From an uncultured Solobacterium sp. (lineage in GTDB: Bacteria > Bacillota_I > Bacilli_A > Erysipelotrichales > Erysipelotrichaceae), in NCBI GenBank assembly GCA_938039295.1, contig CALHUY010000069.1, positions 1-17,309 of the forward strand: a stretch of 17,309 nucleotides of DNA, read 5' to 3'. Of this stretch, positions 15,445 to 17,309 are shown piece after piece; the stretch's first letter is position 1, and every line of letters starts with the position of its first letter. The notes beneath the pieces are model-generated. The model had not been told where the DNA came from. It worked only from the letters and a program-made list of their open reading frames with translations, and searched no databases. The position numbers and the translations under genes were made by a program.

Positions 15445-15454
15445 ACCGGTTTCA
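15441..15454. promoter_or_regulatory. Catabolite-responsive element (CcpA cre site) at the arcA start
   Basis: TGTAACCGGTTTCA matches the Gram-positive cre consensus TGWAANCGNTNWCA at every defined position, and its reverse complement matches as well. It begins right after the predicted transcription start (about 15455), where CcpA-HPr(Ser-P) binding would block initiation or elongation. Repression of arginine deiminase operons by CcpA is known in several lactic acid bacteria, so the placement makes sense. Confidence 0.75.
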
Positions 15455-15461
15455 AATCTAT

Positions 15462-15467
15462 ACTATA
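15462..15467 (-). promoter_or_regulatory. Probable arcA -10 element (TATAGT)
   Basis: TATAGT on the minus strand lies about 75 bases before the arcA ATG. No good -35 hexamer is found 16-18 bases upstream, which is typical of promoters that need an activator. Direct repeats of TTGKAAACAT lie upstream. TACAAT at 15473-15468 is an alternative -10. Confidence 0.45.
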
Positions 15468-15468
15468 A

Positions 15469-15535
15469 TTGTAAACATATTTTTAACTACAGTTGGAAAC
15501 ATAATGCCTAAAATTTTGTATTTTTTTGTAAACAT
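15469..15535. repeat. Three direct repeats of TTGKAAACAT upstream of arcA
   Basis: TTGTAAACAT occurs at 15469-15478 and 15526-15535, and TTGGAAACAT at 15493-15502, all in the same orientation, with starts 24 and 33 bases apart. The copies cover the -10/-35 zone and the DNA upstream of the arcA promoter. Directly repeated sites are characteristic of AraC-type activators, though CcpA and other regulators also use TGWAA-like half-sites. Confidence 0.55.
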
Positions 15536-15577
15536 CATTATATTATTTTTTGTCAAAAAACTCCTAAAATTCACAAG

Positions 15578-15603
15578 AAAAGCCCTTATATTCCTATAAG
15601 GGC
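15578..15603 (-). terminator. Intrinsic terminator after argS
   Basis: A 9-bp perfect stem (15603-15595 with 15590-15582) with a 4-base loop is followed on the minus strand by TTTT (15581-15578). It lies 25 bases beyond the argS stop and insulates argS from the arcA promoter region. The 15389-15577 gap otherwise holds only the arcA control elements. Confidence 0.8.
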
Positions 15604-15628
15604 CCTATTTATCGTTCTTATTGTGGAA

Positions 15629-17305
15629 TTACATTGATTCAGGTGCTTCAACACCAACAAGGTTTAGAGCGTTCTTCAATGTTACCATTGTAGCCTTCAC
15701 TAAGCCTAAACGTTGGTTTGTTAACTCAGGATCTTCTGGGTTATTTACACGCGAACTGTTGTAGTAGCTGTGGTAAACCTTAACAAGAGAAATGATATAC
15801 TCAGTAATCTTGTTTGGCTTTCTGGTTACTGCTGCATTTGCAACTTCGATTGGGAATTCACTGATCAGTTTCATCAATTGTAATTCCTTCTCATCACTTA
15901 GACGATCATAAGTAGCTACCTGTGTGAATGCAGGAATCTTAGGATTGTTCATAATGGAATGCATACGGGAATATGCATACTGTGCATAGAATACAGGATT
16001 GTTGTTGTCCTTAGAACGAGCTAACTTCATATCGAAATCCATATGAGTCGCAACGTCCTTGGAAACGAAGAACCAACGAGCAGCGTCAACGCCTACGTCT
16101 TCGCAAAGTTCACGAATTGTAATTGCGTTACCTGTACGCTTGGACATCTTCACTTCCTTACCATCTTCAACCATACGTACCATCTGAATGATGTCTACCT
16201 TAAGAACATCTGGATAACCTAAAGCAGTTAAAGCAGACTGCATACGTGTTACGTAAGAATGGTGATCAGCACCCCATAAGTTGATTAAGTGGTCATAGCC
16301 TCTTTCAATCTTATAGATGTGGTTAGCGATATCTGGTGTTAAGTAAGATAATGTTCCATCGCTCTTACGTAATACACGGTCCTTATCATCGCCATATTCA
16401 GTACTCTTAAACCAAAGAGCACCATCTTTTTCATATGTTAGATTCATTTCAGCCATCTTCGCTAAGCAATCGTTAATACGCTTACGATTGTTTTCATAGA
16501 AGAATGTTTCGTGCTGGAAGTTTTGGAAATCACAACGGTAAAGTTTTAAGTCATCTTCAATCTTCTTTAATTCTAGTTCAACACCAGTCTTCTTGAAGTA
16601 TTCAAGACGTTCTGCAGGATCAGCGTTTAACCACTTATCACCATCTGTTTCCGCAATCTTATTTGCGATGTCGATGATATCCTGTGCATGATATCCATCT
16701 TCTGGAAGTGGATATTCTTTTCCAAAATGTTCGAAGTAACGAGAAATTAAGGATTCTCCTAACATTACAATCTGGTTACCAGCATCATTTACATAGAACT
16801 CTCTGTAGTTATTGTAACCACTTGCTTCGTAAAGACGTGAGATACAGTCTCCCCAAGCAGCGTTACGAGCATGTCCACAATGTAAGTCACCTGTAGGATT
16901 AGCGGATACCCACTCAACCAATACATTTACACCTGCACCAGTGTTGTTCTTACCATAATCATCACCTGCATTGATAACTGTGTTAATAACTTCAGCTAAA
17001 GCATCTTTCTTTAAACGGAAGTTGATGAACCCTGGCTTAACCACTTCGATTGAAGAAGCTTCTGTATAGATTTCCTTTAACTTTTCAACGATTGAACGTC
17101 CTCTGTAGTAGGCATTATCCTTATGAGCTATAAATGAAAATGCATCTACAGGATTTCCACTTACAAGAATGTCTACTTTTACAAGGTCAGATTCCTTATA
17201 TCCTATCATTTCATATTCAAATGAAGCATATCCCTTTGTTCTGGATTTCAGCTTATCGTAAAAATCAATTACAATTTCAGCTAATGGTAAATCATAGCTT
17301 ATCAT
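15629..17305 (-). CDS. argS: Arginyl-tRNA synthetase
   Basis: It charges tRNA-Arg with arginine in the cytoplasm. The 558 visible residues include an N-terminal Add-1-like domain (about 1-100, ending in KPGFINF), the class I HIGH motif as HCGH (142-145) after VSANPTGDLH, KMSKR (386-390) as the KMSKS equivalent, and a C-terminal DALR anticodon-binding domain ending in GVEAPESM. The ATG at 17305 is four bases from the window edge, so its ribosome binding site cannot be seen and the true start might lie outside. The length is already close to that of full-size bacterial enzymes. It has its own terminator and so is probably not part of the arc operon, but its placement next to arginine catabolism is notable since both draw on the same amino acid. 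Confidence 0.95.
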   Translation of the reverse strand: MISYDLPLAEIVIDFYDKLKSRTKGYASFEYEMIGYKESDLVKVDILVSGNPVDAFSFIAHKDNAYYRGRSIVEKLKEIYTEASSIEVVKPGFINFRLKKDALAEVINTVINAGDDYGKNNTGAGVNVLVEWVSANPTGDLHCGHARNAAWGDCISRLYEASGYNNYREFYVNDAGNQIVMLGESLISRYFEHFGKEYPLPEDGYHAQDIIDIANKIAETDGDKWLNADPAERLEYFKKTGVELELKKIEDDLKLYRCDFQNFQHETFFYENNRKRINDCLAKMAEMNLTYEKDGALWFKSTEYGDDKDRVLRKSDGTLSYLTPDIANHIYKIERGYDHLINLWGADHHSYVTRMQSALTALGYPDVLKVDIIQMVRMVEDGKEVKMSKRTGNAITIRELCEDVGVDAARWFFVSKDVATHMDFDMKLARSKDNNNPVFYAQYAYSRMHSIMNNPKIPAFTQVATYDRLSDEKELQLMKLISEFPIEVANAAVTRKPNKITEYIISLVKVYHSYYNSSRVNNPEDPELTNQRLGLVKATMVTLKNALNLVGVEAPESM

Positions 17306-17309
17306 TGTA

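Noticed and set aside
15378..15599. Plus-strand open frame of 73 codons encoding a hydrophobic peptide
   Set aside because: It overlaps the arcA start, cre site, repeats and argS terminator on the opposite strand and has no ribosome binding site. The hydrophobicity is what AT-rich DNA gives.

Overview
The window looks like low-GC, Gram-positive anaerobe DNA. It has lipobox lipoproteins, strong AGGAGG-type ribosome binding sites, many extended -10 promoters and intrinsic terminators, and an arginine deiminase operon with a YfcC-type transporter. The protein set fits a Firmicute, and my guess is an Erysipelotrichia member (Solobacterium-like); that assignment is inference. Thirteen of the fourteen genes I accept lie on the minus strand. 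The single plus-strand gene encodes a small lipoprotein. No tRNA, rRNA, CRISPR array or insertion sequence was recognised.

Left part (1-3800): two translationally coupled membrane-anchored proteins of unknown function (1302-727, then 725-114) with their own extended -10 promoter. They lie downstream of a large lipoprotein flavoenzyme (3692-1386) that joins an FMN-binding domain carrying an ApbE-type flavinylation motif to a fumarate-reductase-like FAD domain. The FAD domain keeps the catalytic Arg and the HHTMGG/HGGNRLGG motifs. It lacks the residues that bind fumarate and relay protons in Shewanella fumarate reductase, so its electron acceptor is probably something else.

Middle (3800-7600): a redox and housekeeping run on the minus strand, trxB (5997-5098), a HAD hydrolase (5025-4321) and a Bcp-type peroxiredoxin (4255-3803). 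Divergent from trxB is a 144-residue lipoprotein (6295-6729), followed by a perfect 34-bp tandem duplication that duplicates its terminator hairpin.

Then (7591-6866, 9229-7619, 10529-9255) comes a likely three-gene run: an AraC-family regulator with two complete AraC DNA-binding regions, a CBS/DRTGG family II pyrophosphatase, and a stand-alone tRNA-synthetase B3/4-domain protein.

Right part (10640-17305): the arginine deiminase operon arcA-arcB-arcC-YfcC transporter (15388 down to 10640), ending in a 13-bp-stem terminator just before the AraC gene, preceded by argS (17305-15629). Arginine would be imported in exchange for ornithine, deiminated by ArcA, split by ArcB, and used to make ATP by ArcC. 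The arcA leader holds a consensus match to a CcpA cre site at the predicted transcription start, an adjacent 24-bp dyad, and three direct copies of a TTGKAAACAT motif upstream. This points to carbon-catabolite repression plus a specific activator; the neighbouring double-AraC protein is a candidate, which is inference.
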